A DNA stretch of 22,911 nucleotides from JANMEB01 sp041740495 (GTDB lineage Bacteria; Planctomycetota; Planctomycetia; Pirellulales; Pirellulaceae), in the NCBI GenBank assembly GCA_041740495.1, contig JBGSLW010000290.1, forward strand, positions 1-22,911, written 5' to 3'. Each line of letters starts with the position of its first letter. The stretch's first letter is position 1. The notes beneath the pieces were generated by a model, which worked only from the letters and a program-made list of their open reading frames with translations, had not been told where the DNA came from and did no database searches. A program made the translations under genes and the position numbers. Positions 1 through 8,151 of this stretch are shown in pieces.

Positions 1-213
1 GTCGCTGCCTGCCCCAACGCCGTCCTGATCACCACGGACGCGCATTGGCCGGAATTGGAAGACAAGCTCCCCAAGCGGTACCGGATCGTCCGCTACGCCA
101 AGCAGTTTCCGCGCGGGACGACGGTGCTGATCGCAGCCCCGGAGGAGCTGGCCGGTCCCCGTCCAGCCCCCCGCGTCGCCCGCTGGCGCAACGCGGGGAT
201 CGATACGTATTGA
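1..213 (+). CDS. C-terminal fragment, possible glycosyltransferase family 39-like membrane protein (5' end outside window)
   Basis: Frame 1 is open from the first base to a TGA at 211-213, giving the last 70 residues of a protein that starts upstream of the window. The fragment is soluble in character, with no membrane segment. It contains the stretch VLITTDAHWPELEDKL followed by YRIVRYAKQFPRGTTVLIA. That pattern resembles the soluble C-terminal end of ArnT/PMT-like (GT39) glycosyltransferases, where a short strand-helix-strand follows the membrane part. This is recollection of a family style, not a motif proof, so the product is tentative. The stop lies 7 bp from the convergent serA stop, leaving no room for a separate terminator. 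Confidence 0.5.
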   Translation, partial: VAACPNAVLITTDAHWPELEDKLPKRYRIVRYAKQFPRGTTVLIAAPEELAGPRPAPRVARWRNAGIDTY

Positions 214-220
214 CTTGCAA

Positions 221-1459
221 TCACCACAACACGCGGCATTTGATCGTGCCGTCGACCTTGCGCAAGTTCGCTAGGGCCAATTCGCTGTAGTCGCGGTCGA
301 TATCGATCACGACGTATCCGACGTGCGCGTTGGTTTGCAGATATTGTCCCAGAATGTTGATTTGATGCGATGAAAAGATTTCGTTGATTGCGGACATCAC
401 GCCGGGGCGGTTCTCGTGGATGTGCAGGAGCCGGTGTTGGTTGGGATACGCAGGAAGTGCGACCTCGGGAAAGTTCACGGCGGTGACGGTCGAGCCGCGG
501 TCGCTATAGCAGACCAGCTTCTGAGCGACCTCGCGGCCGATGTTCTGCTGGGCTTCCACGGTGCTGCCGCCGATGTGCGGGGTGAGCAGGACGTTGCCGA
601 AATTGCGAAGCGGCGAGTCGAACGGCTGCCCATCGGAGGTCGGTTCGACCGGGAACACGTCGATGGCGGCCCCCTTCAATCGACCGCTGGCCAGCGCTTG
701 TTCGAGCGCCGCATGATCGACCAACCGCCCGCGCGCGGCGTTGATCAACACCGTGTCGGGGCGCATCATCGCCAATTGTTCGGCGCCGATCAGGTCGATC
801 GTCTCGGCGGTTTCCGGGACGTGCAGACTGACGACGTCCGCGGATTGCAGGAGCTGGGTGAGGGAAACCTGGCGAGCATTCCCCAGGGGGAGCCGGTTGA
901 CCACGTCGCAGAAGAGGACTTGCATCCCCAAGGCCTCCGCCAGCACGCTTACTTGCGTGCCGATATTGCCGTAGCCAATGATCCCCATCGTTTTGCCGCG
1001 GACTTCGCGCGAGCCGCAAGCGTTCTTTTCCCAGATTCCGTTGCGGGCCGCGTGGTTCTTCTCGGGGACACGGCGGTGCAGCAGGATCGCTTCGGCGATC
1101 ACCAGTTCGGCGACGCTTCGCGTATTGGAATAAGGCGCGTTGAAGACGGGGATCCCCCAACGCATCGCGGCCGCCAGATCGACCTGGTCGGTGCCGATAC
1201 AGAAGCAACCGATCGCGATCAGTTTGGGAGCGGACCGCAAAACCTGGGCGGTCAGCTTGGTGCGCGAGCGGATTCCCAGGAGGTGGCAATCGGCCAGTTC
1301 GCGGTGCAGTTCGTCCCCCCCCAACGCGGTTGGGTGGCGGACGATATTCTCATAGCCCGCCTCGTGGAATGCGTCTCGGGCGGTGGCGTGGACATCCTCC
1401 AGCAGAAGGATTTTGATTTTCCGTCGGTCGAACGAGGTGCTGCCGGACTCGGCGGACAT
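221..1459 (-). CDS. serA: D-3-phosphoglycerate dehydrogenase, E. coli type with C-terminal ACT domain
   Basis: This enzyme oxidises 3-phosphoglycerate to 3-phosphohydroxypyruvate with NAD, the first step of serine synthesis in the cytoplasm. It has 412 residues, close to the 410 of E. coli SerA. The NAD-binding loop GYGNIG is at residues 162-167. The catalytic residues are visible: Arg243 (INAARGR), Glu272 (VEP) and His295 (TPHIGGST), each offset by three from E. coli Arg240, Glu269 and His292. The signature IGCFCIGTDQVDL (83-95) is also of the E. coli type. The ACT domain (about 343-412) keeps His348, Asn350 and Asn368, matching the serine-binding residues of the E. coli enzyme, so feedback inhibition by serine is likely. 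The ATG lies 6 bp after the topA stop, so the two genes are probably co-transcribed. Confidence 0.95.
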   Translation of the reverse strand: MSAESGSTSFDRRKIKILLLEDVHATARDAFHEAGYENIVRHPTALGGDELHRELADCHLLGIRSRTKLTAQVLRSAPKLIAIGCFCIGTDQVDLAAAMRWGIPVFNAPYSNTRSVAELVIAEAILLHRRVPEKNHAARNGIWEKNACGSREVRGKTMGIIGYGNIGTQVSVLAEALGMQVLFCDVVNRLPLGNARQVSLTQLLQSADVVSLHVPETAETIDLIGAEQLAMMRPDTVLINAARGRLVDHAALEQALASGRLKGAAIDVFPVEPTSDGQPFDSPLRNFGNVLLTPHIGGSTVEAQQNIGREVAQKLVCYSDRGSTVTAVNFPEVALPAYPNQHRLLHIHENRPGVMSAINEIFSSHQINILGQYLQTNAHVGYVVIDIDRDYSELALANLRKVDGTIKCRVLW

Positions 1460-1465
1460 AATCGT

Positions 1466-4141
1466 CTACTTCTTCGCGGACTTGCGCGAGGTGGGTTTCT
1501 TGCGGCTGCCGCCCGTTGTTTTTTTGGCGGGGGCGCGGCGGGCTTTCTTCTTGCCCCCACCCTTGGCGGCTCGTTCAGCCAGCAGTTCCAGAGCTTGCTG
1601 GAGGGTGACGGCCGCGGGTTCGACCCCTTTGGGAAGCGATGCGTTGGTGACGCCGTCGGTCAGATAAGGCCCGTACCGTCCATCCAAAATCTTGATCGGT
1701 TCGCCGGTGAGGGGAGAGGGTTGGTCCAAGACGCGGAGCGGCTCGCGCGGTGCCGCAGCTCGACCGCGCCCGATTGCCTTGGGCTGGGCGAATAGCGCAA
1801 TCGCTTCGTCCAAGCTGACATCCAGCGGAGAGAGATTGGCGGGGAGCGAACGGGAGTCGCTACCACATTTGATGTACGGTCCGAATCGACCGAACTGGGC
1901 GACGATCGGCTCTTGATGTTCCGGGTGGATCCCCACGGTCCGCGGGAGGGCCAACAGGCGGAGGGCCAATTCCAAGGTGACATCGGCGGTGGCGACGTTT
2001 TTGGGAATCGAAGCGTTTTTCGGCTTCTCGTCGTCGTCGCTCGCTCCCAGTTGGACATACGGGCCAAAGCGGCCTGACTTCACGTACACCGGCTTGCCGG
2101 TATCGGGATCGATCCCCAAAGGCTCCTCGGCGACTTGCGACTGGGTGAGGAGGTGCTCCGCCAATTCGTAGGTCAACTCGTCCGGGGGGAGGTCGGTGGG
2201 GATGGTCGCCTTGCGATCCCCCTCTTCCAGATAGGGGCCGTAGCGGCCGACGCGGACATCGATCTTGGGCCGGCTTGCATCGGTCGGGCCCTTCAGCGGG
2301 AAGGTGCAGATCGACCTGGCGTCGACTTCCTTGATCTTGACGTCCAACTTGGCCCGCAAGCCGGGCGAATCCGCGTCGCCAAAGTAGAATTCCCTAAGGT
2401 ACGCGCTGGCTTCCGCTTCGTGGCGGCTGATCGCATCCAGCAGGTCTTCCATTTCGGCGGTGAATTCATAGTTGACCAGTTCGTTGAAATGCTCCTCCAT
2501 CATCCGGACCATGGCGAAGGCGGGCCAGGTTGGGACGAGCGCATTCCCCTTCTTGAAGACGTAGTCGCGGGCCTGGATCGTTTCAATGATCGAGGCGTAG
2601 GTGCTGGGTCGACCGATGCCGCGTCGTTCGAGTTCTCGGGTCAACGCCGCCTCGCTGAAGCGAGCTGGCGGCTGCGTTTCGTGGGACTTGCTGGTGAGTT
2701 CCCGGCAAGTCAGCTGCTGGCCGATTTCGACGTTGGGCAAGATTTTTTCTTGTTCGGAAAGTTCCGCAGCCGGGTCATCCGACCCCTCCACGTAGGCTCG
2801 CAGAAAGCCGGGAAAGTCGATCGTCTTCCCGCTGACTTGAAAGGCCGCGCCGCCGCCGCGGATCGTGATCGAGATCGTCTGGCCGCGGGAATCGGCCATT
2901 TGGCTGGCGATCGTGCGTTTCCAGATCAGCTCGAACAATCGATACTCGTCCCCCGAAAGCTCGCCGCGGAGCGATTGCGGCACGCGGAACGGATGCCCAG
3001 CCGGACGGATCGCTTCGTGCGCCTCCTGCGCGTTCTTGACCTTGGAAGCGTAGACTCGCGGCGCGGGCGGGAGAAAGTTCGGACCGTACTCGCTGCGAAC
3101 CAACTCGCGTGCGGCCTGGACCGCTTCCTGCGCGAGGCTGGTCGAGTCGGTCCGCATGTAGGTGATGTATCCGTTCTCGTACAGACTCTGCGCGGTCGAC
3201 ATGGCACGCCGGGCCGTGAACCCGAGCTTGCGGTTGGCTTCCTGTTGCAACGTGCTGGTCGTGAACGGGGGAGCCGGTGAACGGGTGTACGGTTTGACTT
3301 CCACGTTTTCGATGGTGAACGTCGCGGCGGCCAGCCGTTCCCGCAGTTGCTCGCAAGCCCCCTGATCCAATAGAAGAAACCCGTCCCCCTTCAAGCGTCC
3401 GGTCGCCGAGTCGAAGTCTTTTCCGTTGGGAATTTTCTTTCCGTCGCATTCGATCAGGTCGGCCGTAAAGGACTCCTGGCGATGTGTTTCGAACAGGCCG
3501 GTCAGGTCCCAATACATGGCGGTGACGAAGGCCATCCGCTGACGCTCGCGGTCGACGATCAGGCGGACGGCCACGCTTTGCACGCGTCCGGCAGAGCGAC
3601 CCAAGCTCTTCTTCCACAGGAACTCCGACATCTCGTACCCGTAGAGCCGGTCCAAAATACGTCGCGTTTCCTGGGCCTTGACCAGTCCTTGGTCGATTTC
3701 CCGGGGTTCCGCCAACGCGTTGTGGATTGCTTCCCGAGTGATTTCGTGGAAGACCAGGCGGTGGACCGGAACTTTGGGACGCAGGACCTCCCGCAAATGC
3801 CAACTGATCGCCTCCCCTTCGCGGTCCTCGTCCGTGGCCAGGAAGAGCCGATCCGAATCCTTGAGAATCTGCTTCAATTTGTTGACTTGTTTCTTTTTGT
3901 CGTCGGGAACGATGTAGACCGGCATGAATTCATCGTTGACGTTGACGCCCAGGCGTGCCCATTCCTCATTCTTGAGTTCGGCGGGCATCTCTTTTTTCCC
4001 GGAGGGGAGGTCGCGGATATGCCCGATACTGGCTTCGACTTCGTAGCCGCTACCCAGGAACTTCCGGATCGTGCGGGCTTTGGCCGGGGATTCGACAATC
4101 ACCAAGGCCTGGCCGGCGGAGTTCGATTTTGACTTAGCCAT
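1466..4141 (-). CDS. topA: DNA topoisomerase I (type IA), with C-terminal repeats and a lysine-rich tail
   Basis: This type IA topoisomerase relaxes negative supercoils through a transient 5'-phosphotyrosyl link. With the chosen start it has 891 residues. The TOPRIM domain is at the N-terminus, with Glu17 in VIVESPAKA and the acidic cluster at 104-110 (DEDREGE). The catalytic Tyr328 lies in YITYMRTDS. About residues 630-857 hold four GRYGPY or GRFGPY repeats (VGRYGPYLEEG, SGRFGPYVQLG, FGRFGPYIKCG, DGRYGPYLTDG). The last 34 residues are a Lys/Arg/Ala tail that probably aids DNA binding. No Cys4 zinc fingers are present, unlike E. coli TopA. The frame stays open to a TTG at 4195, but the ATG at 4141 gives the usual short leader before the TOPRIM strand. 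No clear Shine-Dalgarno supports either start. serA follows directly. Confidence 0.95.
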   Translation of the reverse strand: MAKSKSNSAGQALVIVESPAKARTIRKFLGSGYEVEASIGHIRDLPSGKKEMPAELKNEEWARLGVNVNDEFMPVYIVPDDKKKQVNKLKQILKDSDRLFLATDEDREGEAISWHLREVLRPKVPVHRLVFHEITREAIHNALAEPREIDQGLVKAQETRRILDRLYGYEMSEFLWKKSLGRSAGRVQSVAVRLIVDRERQRMAFVTAMYWDLTGLFETHRQESFTADLIECDGKKIPNGKDFDSATGRLKGDGFLLLDQGACEQLRERLAAATFTIENVEVKPYTRSPAPPFTTSTLQQEANRKLGFTARRAMSTAQSLYENGYITYMRTDSTSLAQEAVQAARELVRSEYGPNFLPPAPRVYASKVKNAQEAHEAIRPAGHPFRVPQSLRGELSGDEYRLFELIWKRTIASQMADSRGQTISITIRGGGAAFQVSGKTIDFPGFLRAYVEGSDDPAAELSEQEKILPNVEIGQQLTCRELTSKSHETQPPARFSEAALTRELERRGIGRPSTYASIIETIQARDYVFKKGNALVPTWPAFAMVRMMEEHFNELVNYEFTAEMEDLLDAISRHEAEASAYLREFYFGDADSPGLRAKLDVKIKEVDARSICTFPLKGPTDASRPKIDVRVGRYGPYLEEGDRKATIPTDLPPDELTYELAEHLLTQSQVAEEPLGIDPDTGKPVYVKSGRFGPYVQLGASDDDEKPKNASIPKNVATADVTLELALRLLALPRTVGIHPEHQEPIVAQFGRFGPYIKCGSDSRSLPANLSPLDVSLDEAIALFAQPKAIGRGRAAAPREPLRVLDQPSPLTGEPIKILDGRYGPYLTDGVTNASLPKGVEPAAVTLQQALELLAERAAKGGGKKKARRAPAKKTTGGSRKKPTSRKSAKK

Positions 4142-4328
4142 CAATTGCCACGAACGGGGGAGTTTGGGATTGTCTAAACCGTACAAGTCCGCCAAAATTA
4201 GGGCATAGCCGGTCCTGTCGTGCGCCCGGATCGCTGGTTCGTTCCGCGGCGTCTGTTGTTTTCCGGCGCGGTGGGGCGTGTAGCAAGATGGTTATTACGC
4301 CGCGGGGAGTGTTGTCAAGCCCCATGAC

Positions 4329-4334
4329 GGAGGG
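4329..4334 (+). promoter_or_regulatory. Shine-Dalgarno site GGAGGG for the SurA/PpiD-like gene
   Basis: GGAGGG lies 11 bases before the ATG at 4346 and 20 bases before the next in-frame ATG at 4355. It therefore favours the first start. It sits in the 204-bp divergent gap between topA and this gene, where no convincing -10/-35 pair was found. Confidence 0.6.
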
Positions 4335-4345
4335 AATATTCGCGA

Positions 4346-6679
4346 ATGGTCAATATGCGATGGTTTCGTAAACACCAGAAAAAACTACTGGTTTTTTTTG
4401 GCGTGATCCTGATGGCGCTCTTCGTCTTGGGCAGTGCAATGCCCTGGTTGGGGTCGGGTTCGGGCCCCGATTTTCGGTCCGGCTCCGCGAACGAGGAGGC
4501 CAAGGAAACCGTCGTGAGTTGGAACGGAGGAAAACTGACCCGAGCCGATATGGCTCGGATGGCAGCCCTCCACTTCGCGACCATTCGCTTTCAGAACCAA
4601 TTGATCCAGCAGGCGGTCCAGAACAATCCATCGTGGCGGCCCCAAGTCGCCATCAACCCAATCCCCGGTGAACCGCAATCGGAGGAGTTTCAGCGCAGTC
4701 TGTTTGGTCGGTACCTGCTGGCCCAATTCGGCCGCGAAAAGCTGGATTTGGTGATTTCGCCGAACGCGATCGACGAGTACATCTACTTCGTCAGCGACGG
4801 CGCGTCGTTGTCCGATCAAGACTGGTACAACTTGAACGAAGTCGCGAACCGCGGGGCGATCGATTATCGCGATATCCAAGAGTACATGAAAATGGAACTC
4901 GCGGCGATGCGAGTCGACGACTTGTTGTCGATGGCGCTCCCGTTCCAAGGTTTGCCCAATAACTCGGGTCGCCCCCAACCCTCTGATTTTGGCAGCGTGT
5001 TGGATCAATTTCTGGCGTACCTCCAAACCGAGAAACGGTTCGAATGCAACGTCATGCCGTTCCCCGTCGCCGATTTTTTGAGCCGCGTCGAGGGGGAGCC
5101 GACCGCAGCGGAGATTCGCGAGTTATATGACCGCGGTCGATTTTTAGAAGATGGCGAGCAATTCGAGCATCCCGGGTTCAAACGCTCGCGGAAAGTCTCG
5201 CTGGAGTTCCTCCGCGGAGATCGGCAGACTTTCGTCGATCTGGCGATCCAAGGGGTGACGAAGGAAGAGGTGTTGGCAGAATACAACCGGCTAGTCGAGG
5301 CGAAGGACCCTCTGGTCATGGAAAACGTCTCGGCTCCGGCGGTGCCCGGCCAGGGGGCTCCTCCCCCCAGCGAATCGCTGCAAGATCCTGAGAAAGGGGA
5401 TGATCCGGCCCCGGCGCCCGATGTCGTCCCCTCCGATTCGGGGGAAGGCAAGTCCGCAGAGACCGGCGCAGAAGACGCTCAATCCGCTGACGGCAAGTCG
5501 GATGGCGATTCCGCGAACGACGGTGGCGGTGGGGGACCGCGCGCTTCCATCCAAGAACCGGGAGACGATCCGGCGCCTGTCCCGCAAGAATCCGCGGTTC
5601 CACAACAGCCAGATCCTGCGGCTCCAACGGAGGGGGATTCGGTAACCCCCCAAGAGGGCGAAGCGCCACCGCCTCAAACACCCGCGGCTCAAGTCCCTGC
5701 GGCACAAGACCCTGCAGCTCAAGTCCCTGCGGCCGCTCAGGAACCGCTGGTGGTCGAGCCCGAACAGCGTCCCAAGCCGCTCGATGATGCCTTGGAATTG
5801 CTGATCAAGCAACGCCTGAAGGGGGACGATGCGACGAAGGCCTTCGACACAGCGATGGAAAACGCCTTTTTCGAGTTGTCCGATTATCAAGTCCTGCTGG
5901 CAGACTATGAAGCATCGCTCAACGACCCGGAGGGGGAGAAGGTCGACAAACCCGCGTCGCTCGATTTGAAGGCGATCGCCGACAAGTACCATCTGATCTA
6001 CGGGTCGGTCGATTCGGCGGACTTCACGGCGCTGCGTGAGTCCGAGATGGGGACGGCCTTCGAATTTGATCGACAATCGGGGCGGATCATTGGCGGGGCC
6101 GAGGTGATTTTCGGCAACTTTGACAGGTTGACTCCGTATTACCCGAACAAGATCGGCGGCAATTATTTGTACTGGGTGACCGAGAAACGCCCGTCGCACA
6201 TTCCGACGCTGGAAGAGTGCCGAGCCGAAGTCGTGCAATTTTGGAAAGAGCAGCAGGCTTACGAATTGGCCCGAGCTGCGGCCCAGCAGGCGGCGGACGA
6301 CGTCCGCTCCGCCGGGCAAACGTTGCTGGAGAAATTCCCGGATCAGGCCAAGCAGACGGGCGAGTTCGCCTGGTTTTCCGCCACGCCGCCGCTGGCGGTC
6401 GAGAATCCGGGGCCGGAGTTCATGAACGCCGCGTACCACCTGCCGCCGAACGACTTGGCCGTCGAACCCAACGCCGATCGCAGCATCGTGTACTTGATCC
6501 AGAAAACCAAGGACGATCCGCGAACGATGGATGAACTGCGGGCCGCGTTTTTCAAGAATCTGGCCACCTTCAAACAGCCTTACGCCACCGGAGTGCCGCG
6601 CGTCTACTCTCAGCAAGCGGTTCGCGACTGGGTGGACCATGTCAACGAACAGTTGGGCGTTCGTTGGGAAGGCTTTTGA
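4346..6679 (+). CDS. Membrane-anchored SurA/PpiD-like periplasmic protein without a recognisable PPIase domain
   Basis: The 777-residue protein begins with a short basic stretch and one membrane segment (about 12-32), giving an N-in, periplasm-facing topology like PpiD. Residues about 55-200 resemble the SurA/PpiD N-terminal chaperone domain: a VVSWNGGKLTRADMARM segment (PpiD has a comparable 'nGe.is...f' start) is followed by long helices. Residues about 328-475 form a low-complexity linker rich in Pro, Ala, Asp, Glu and Gln, including repeats of the type AAQVP/AAQDP. A mixed helical and strand region follows (475-777). I could not find the parvulin (rotamase) core motifs, so peptidyl-prolyl isomerase activity is not supported. 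The likely role is envelope protein folding or quality control. The gene starts a compact cluster: terC begins 6 bp after its stop. Family assignment is moderately certain; function is inference. Confidence 0.65.
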   Translation: MVNMRWFRKHQKKLLVFFGVILMALFVLGSAMPWLGSGSGPDFRSGSANEEAKETVVSWNGGKLTRADMARMAALHFATIRFQNQLIQQAVQNNPSWRPQVAINPIPGEPQSEEFQRSLFGRYLLAQFGREKLDLVISPNAIDEYIYFVSDGASLSDQDWYNLNEVANRGAIDYRDIQEYMKMELAAMRVDDLLSMALPFQGLPNNSGRPQPSDFGSVLDQFLAYLQTEKRFECNVMPFPVADFLSRVEGEPTAAEIRELYDRGRFLEDGEQFEHPGFKRSRKVSLEFLRGDRQTFVDLAIQGVTKEEVLAEYNRLVEAKDPLVMENVSAPAVPGQGAPPPSESLQDPEKGDDPAPAPDVVPSDSGEGKSAETGAEDAQSADGKSDGDSANDGGGGGPRASIQEPGDDPAPVPQESAVPQQPDPAAPTEGDSVTPQEGEAPPPQTPAAQVPAAQDPAAQVPAAAQEPLVVEPEQRPKPLDDALELLIKQRLKGDDATKAFDTAMENAFFELSDYQVLLADYEASLNDPEGEKVDKPASLDLKAIADKYHLIYGSVDSADFTALRESEMGTAFEFDRQSGRIIGGAEVIFGNFDRLTPYYPNKIGGNYLYWVTEKRPSHIPTLEECRAEVVQFWKEQQAYELARAAAQQAADDVRSAGQTLLEKFPDQAKQTGEFAWFSATPPLAVENPGPEFMNAAYHLPPNDLAVEPNADRSIVYLIQKTKDDPRTMDELRAAFFKNLATFKQPYATGVPRVYSQQAVRDWVDHVNEQLGVRWEGF

Positions 6680-6685
6680 CCTGGC

Positions 6686-7657
6686 ATGCCCTGGTGGATT
6701 TGGACCCTATTTCTGTTGTTGATCACCAGTCTGGTCTTGCTCGACTTGGGGGTCTTCAATCGGCAGGCGCATCGCATCACTTTTCGTGAATCGTTGGGCT
6801 GGACCGGCTTGTGGGTTTCCGTCGCGATGTTGTTCGGGCTGGTCGTCTACGGGCTCTACGCCTGGAACCCATTTCAGGAGCAGTACGGGCACCGAACCCA
6901 GGGGGGAGGGACCGCCGCTCTGGAGTATCTCGTCGGGTACCTGGTGGAATACTCGTTGTCGATCGACAACGTTTTCGTGATCGCCATCATCATGTCGACG
7001 CTGGCGGTTCCCGGCCAGTTCCAGCATCGCTTATTGTTCTGGGGGGTGCTGACCGCGGTGGTCTTGCGGGGGGTGTTGATTATCGGCGGAGCCGCTCTGA
7101 TCGATCACTTTGAGTGGATGATCTACGTATTCGGATTGCTGCTGGTGTATTCGGCGATCCGCTTGATGCGTTCCAAAGATGATGATGTCCATCCGGAAAA
7201 GCACTTTCTGGTCCGCTGGATGGCTCGCGTGATTCCGATGACCCACGAATACCACGGCAGCAAGTTCATCGAACGCGTCGATGGGCGATGGGTCGCCACC
7301 CCGATGCTGGTGGCGCTGCTGATGATCGAGACCAGCGACGTGATGTTCGCGTTCGATTCGATTCCGGCGGTATTCGGCATCACCCGCGACCCCTTTATCG
7401 TCTTCACGTCGAACATTTTTGCCGTGATGGGACTGCGCTCCTTGTACTTCGCCCTGGCCGGGTTGATTCACAAGTTCGACTACCTCAAGACAGCGCTGGT
7501 GGTGCTGTTGTTCTTCATCGGCATGAAAATGCTGTTGAACCATTTTATCGAGATCCCCAATATGTTGTCGCTGCTGATCATTTCGGGGATCATCGCGTCG
7601 GGGATCGTGGCATCGATCCTGTTCGGCAAGCCGGAAACTTTGGCGCCGGACGAGTGA
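6686..7657 (+). CDS. TerC/Alx family integral membrane protein (probable metal ion transporter)
   Basis: The 323-residue protein has about eight or nine hydrophobic helices and the conserved acidic motifs of the TerC family: Asp20 in LLDLGVF, Glu89 and Asp94 in EYSLSIDNVFV, and Glu215, Asp218 and Asp224 in ETSDVMFAFDS. The stretch SIPAVFGITRDPFIVFTSN and the following GLRSLYF are hallmarks of the Alx/YgjT branch. Length matches that branch (about 320 residues). Members have been linked to manganese export and, in plasmid-borne ter operons, to tellurite resistance. No other ter genes are nearby, so a housekeeping role in metal export across the inner membrane is the better guess. The possible GTG start of the next gene overlaps this stop, which suggests translational coupling. 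No yybP-ykoY riboswitch was recognised upstream, which is occupied by coding sequence. Confidence 0.9.
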   Translation: MPWWIWTLFLLLITSLVLLDLGVFNRQAHRITFRESLGWTGLWVSVAMLFGLVVYGLYAWNPFQEQYGHRTQGGGTAALEYLVGYLVEYSLSIDNVFVIAIIMSTLAVPGQFQHRLLFWGVLTAVVLRGVLIIGGAALIDHFEWMIYVFGLLLVYSAIRLMRSKDDDVHPEKHFLVRWMARVIPMTHEYHGSKFIERVDGRWVATPMLVALLMIETSDVMFAFDSIPAVFGITRDPFIVFTSNIFAVMGLRSLYFALAGLIHKFDYLKTALVVLLFFIGMKMLLNHFIEIPNMLSLLIISGIIASGIVASILFGKPETLAPDE

Positions 7658-7665
7658 GTGCGAGC

Positions 7666-8151
7666 ATGGGACTCTCGCTGCAGCGGCGATTCGCGCCCGC
7701 GGACATCTGTTTTGGGTGCGGCCAGGCCAACCTGCACGGAATGCGGTTGGAGAGTTTTCCGGACGGCGACGTGGTGCGCGCAGAGTGGCGGCCCGCCCCG
7801 CAGTACCAGGCCTTTCCGGGGATCTTGAACGGGGGTGTGATCGGCACGCTGCTCGATTGCCATATGAATTGGACGGCGGCTTGGGGGCTGGCGGTACGCG
7901 ATGGTTTGGCGGCGCCCCCCTGTACGGTCACCGCCGAGTTCACCATTCGTCTGCAGGCCCCCACGCCGATCGACGGCGCGGTGCGTTTGAGCGCCTGGTT
8001 GGTCCGATCCAGCGGACGTCGGGCGGAGGTCCAAGGTGAAATGTCTCACGCCGGCGTGGTCACGGCGACTTGCGGCGGTATTTTTGTCGCGGTAAAACCT
8101 GAGCATCCGGCATTCATTCAACGCCATCCATCCAGTGAGGGGAATCTATGA
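7666..8151 (+). CDS. Hotdog-fold thioesterase, PaaI-like
   Basis: The 161-residue protein fits a single hotdog domain. It has the N-terminal signature CFGCGQANLHGMRLE (15-29), typical of a PaaI-like subfamily with a conserved FGCG..N..G(L/M) motif. The central helix follows with GILNGGVIGTLLDC (52-65), and then the strand VTAEFTIRLQAPTPI (88-102). Such proteins hydrolyse acyl-CoA or acyl-ACP thioesters in the cytoplasm; the substrate cannot be read from the sequence. The ATG at 7666 is chosen. A GTG at 7654 in the same frame would overlap the terC stop as GTGA and add four residues, and is a real alternative. The stop overlaps the next ATG as ATGA (8148-8151), so translation is probably coupled to the HlyD-like gene. 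Confidence 0.82.
   Translation: MGLSLQRRFAPADICFGCGQANLHGMRLESFPDGDVVRAEWRPAPQYQAFPGILNGGVIGTLLDCHMNWTAAWGLAVRDGLAAPPCTVTAEFTIRLQAPTPIDGAVRLSAWLVRSSGRRAEVQGEMSHAGVVTATCGGIFVAVKPEHPAFIQRHPSSEGNL

Noticed and set aside
1706..1722. GTGAGGGGAGAGGGTTGG in topA, resembling half of the REP-like motif
   Set aside because: It encodes the normal topoisomerase repeat segment QPSPLTGEP and has no second arm, so the likeness is chance.
416..1795. Long plus-strand open frame opposite serA and topA
   Set aside because: It is antisense to two clearly recognised genes, has no family motifs, and long open frames are expected opposite GC-rich coding sequence.
2135..3280. Long plus-strand open frame opposite topA
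   Set aside because: It lies wholly within topA on the other strand. Its translation is of the Arg/Val/Asp-rich type seen in shadow frames.
4312..4340. TTGTCA and AATATT at 17-bp spacing as a sigma-70 promoter
   Set aside because: The -10 box would overlap the space between the ribosome site and the start codon at 4346, leaving no room for transcription to start before them.
6686..7657. terC as part of a tellurite-resistance operon
   Set aside because: No terA, terB, terD, terE or terZ relatives are nearby, and the sequence is of the chromosomal Alx type.
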